DNA from: Planctomycetaceae bacterium
GTDB lineage: Bacteria > Planctomycetota > Planctomycetia > Pirellulales > Pirellulaceae
Assembly: GCA_002702965.1 (NCBI GenBank)
Contig: PADE01000207.1
Coordinates: 7,429-13,945 of the forward strand
Length of the DNA: 6,517 nt
Reading direction: 5' to 3'
The first letter of the stretch is position 1; every line of letters begins with the position of its first letter. A program made the translations under genes and the position numbers. The notes beneath the pieces were generated by a model. It was given only the letters and a program-made list of their open reading frames with translations. It made no database searches and was not told the DNA's origin. This document shows positions 5,100 to 6,517 of this stretch, piece after piece.

Positions 5100-6517
5100 A
5101 TGGCCGATTCAGGGACTTTTAACCAAAAACCACGTGATGACTGGGGCAGTCTCTCGTCGGGTAGCTTTCTGGGACTTCTGTTTACCCAGTTTCTGACAGC
5201 GACGAATGACAATGTGTTTCGCTGGTTGGTAATCGGTATCGGCAAGGATTACGTCGACCCGTCTCAGGTTGGCAAGATATTGATGTTAGGCACGGTGTTG
5301 TTTGTCGTTCCCTATCTTGGGTTGGCAGCGATCGCCGGCTATTTGGCCGACCGTTTTCCCAAGAACCAGGTGATCGTCGGCTGCAAGATCGCGGAGATCT
5401 TGATCATGGCTTTGGGGATCGGCGCGATTTTCCTGCAAAGCTTGCCGATCTTGTTCACCGCCGTCTTCTTAATGGGTGCCCAGAGTGCGCTTTTTGGTCC
5501 GGCGAAATTGGGGAGCATTCCCGAGATCTTGAGACCCGAGAAGGTCTCGTTGGCCAACGGTTTGTTCGGGTTGACTACCGTTGGGGCCACGGTGATCGGG
5601 ATGGCTGTGGGAAACAAGCTTACCGATCTGACGGGCCAGAAGGGCGTCGAGCAGCATGTGTGGGTTCCCGCTGCGGTGTTGCTCGGAATCGCCGTGGTGG
5701 GCACCCTGCTCAGCCTTTTGCTGCGACCGCTTCCGGTCGCCAATGTGATGCGGAAATTTCCCTGGGACTTTCCCGTTCAGACGTATCGCGATTTGCGGAC
5801 ACTGACTTCACGCGGACCGCTGTTTCGCGTCGCCTTGGGGTCGGTCTTTTTCTGGTCCTTGGGGGCCCTGGCTCAACTGAACATCGACCAATTCGCTTTT
5901 GAAGGAGGTGCCAGTACTGAAACCCAGAAGGTACCGCTGCTGGTGTGCCTCGTTTTTGGTCTGGGGCTGGGAGCGGTGCTGGCCGGGATCTGGTCTCGTG
6001 GACGTGTGGAGTTGGGGCTACTTCCGCTGGGCGCCCTGGGAATTGTCGTTTTTTGTTTTCTGCTGTTCCTGGTGCGGGGCACGATTTTCCAGCTGGACGA
6101 AAGTACGACCAGTGTGTTGATCTGGGCGTGTGTTTTTCTGGGGGGCCTCGGGTTTAGCGCGGGTCTGTTCGATGTGCCGATTAACGCCTACATACAGCAG
6201 CGCAGCCCTCGCGAATGCCGTGGTTCGATCTTGGCGGCCTCGAATTTCCTCACCTTTTCGGGTGTCGCTCTTGTCGCGGTGGTGTTCGCGTTACTGCGAC
6301 TGTCCTATAGCCCGGGATCCATGGAGCAGGTTGAACTTGCGCCGATCACGGTCCCACAACAGCAGCAGATCGACGGTGTGCAGAGCGGCTTCCGGCAGGA
6401 CTGGACAGCGGATACCGACCAATCCACCATCGAGTCTATCCTAGAAGCGCACCGCGAACTCCCGCGGCGACACCTGTTGGCGACCCTGTTGTGGGTTGAT
6501 GTCACGCAACGGGATGA
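5100..6517 (+). CDS. LplT/Aas-family MFS transporter, 3' end outside the window
   Basis: The frame is open from ATG 5100 through the window end (472 full codons seen, no stop). It is a multi-pass membrane protein with MFS features: TQFLTATNDNVFRW in the first helix (LplT-type proteins have a Q-F...NDN-F signature), the loop motif AGYLADRFPKN (79-89), GPAKLGSIPEILRPEKVSLA (133-152), and the C-half segment INAYIQQRSPRECRGSILAA (361-380). These match lysophospholipid transporter LplT and the MFS part of Aas fusion proteins, which flip lysophospholipids inward for reacylation. A soluble loop (about 405-460) lies between later helices. Whether acyltransferase and AMP-binding domains follow cannot be seen. 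The start is the first in-frame ATG; its Shine-Dalgarno (GAAG, 5092-5095) is weak. Confidence 0.87.
   Translation, partial: MADSGTFNQKPRDDWGSLSSGSFLGLLFTQFLTATNDNVFRWLVIGIGKDYVDPSQVGKILMLGTVLFVVPYLGLAAIAGYLADRFPKNQVIVGCKIAEILIMALGIGAIFLQSLPILFTAVFLMGAQSALFGPAKLGSIPEILRPEKVSLANGLFGLTTVGATVIGMAVGNKLTDLTGQKGVEQHVWVPAAVLLGIAVVGTLLSLLLRPLPVANVMRKFPWDFPVQTYRDLRTLTSRGPLFRVALGSVFFWSLGALAQLNIDQFAFEGGASTETQKVPLLVCLVFGLGLGAVLAGIWSRGRVELGLLPLGALGIVVFCFLLFLVRGTIFQLDESTTSVLIWACVFLGGLGFSAGLFDVPINAYIQQRSPRECRGSILAASNFLTFSGVALVAVVFALLRLSYSPGSMEQVELAPITVPQQQQIDGVQSGFRQDWTADTDQSTIESILEAHRELPRRHLLATLLWVDVTQRD

Noticed and set aside
5339..5743. Minus-strand open frame of 134 codons
   Set aside because: It is antisense to the MFS gene, whose helices and motifs are clear; the antisense product is not recognisable.

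Overview
The window looks like chromosomal DNA from a planctomycete, probably of the Pirellula/Rhodopirellula/Blastopirellula type. This rests on recognising protein families from memory (a Cys-pair thioredoxin-like secreted protein, a TlpA-like lipoprotein, a propeller plus di-haem cytochrome, and an LplT/Aas-type MFS protein with Planctomycetes-like sequence), on the moderately GC-rich coding bias, and on loosely packed genes. No search was run, so the taxonomy is an inference.

The left half (170-3241, plus strand) is a periplasmic redox cluster. It holds two genes that each carry one in-frame TGA exactly where the family has a redox-active cysteine. The first (170-724) is a secreted thioredoxin-like protein whose motif reads C-Y-R-TGA (CxxU). 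The third (2708-3241) is a TlpA/thioredoxin-like lipoprotein whose motif reads TGA-T-E-C (UxxC). Both reading frames continue intact after the TGA with conserved family sequence, and both have a hairpin in the right place downstream to be a bacterial SECIS element. The best reading is two selenocysteine proteins, one with Sec in the second and one in the first position of the redox pair. Ordinary gene calling would split or truncate both. Between them (834-2708) is a YVTN-type beta-propeller fused to a di-haem cytochrome c peroxidase/MauG-like module with two CxxCH motifs. It overlaps the start of the second selenoprotein gene by one base (TGATG), so those two are probably co-translated. A strong intrinsic terminator (764-798) separates the first selenoprotein gene from this pair.

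The middle (3317-4957, minus strand) holds miaE, a di-iron tRNA hydroxylase convergent with the redox operon, followed upstream by two small membrane proteins of unknown function. The stop codon of one small membrane gene lies inside a perfect three-copy 17-bp tandem repeat.

The right end (5100 to the window edge, plus strand) is the start of a large LplT-family MFS transporter gene, divergent from the small membrane gene. The 142-bp divergent region contains a perfect inverted repeat that may be an operator. The transporter is cut by the window end, so whether it continues into acyltransferase and acyl-CoA/ACP synthetase domains, as in Aas fusions, cannot be seen.

Working model: the di-haem protein and its coupled Sec-lipoprotein act together in the periplasm in thiol/haem redox chemistry, with the upstream Sec-protein as a second, independently terminated thiol oxidoreductase. 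Physical proximity, export signals and coupling support this; the partners and substrates are not shown by the sequence.
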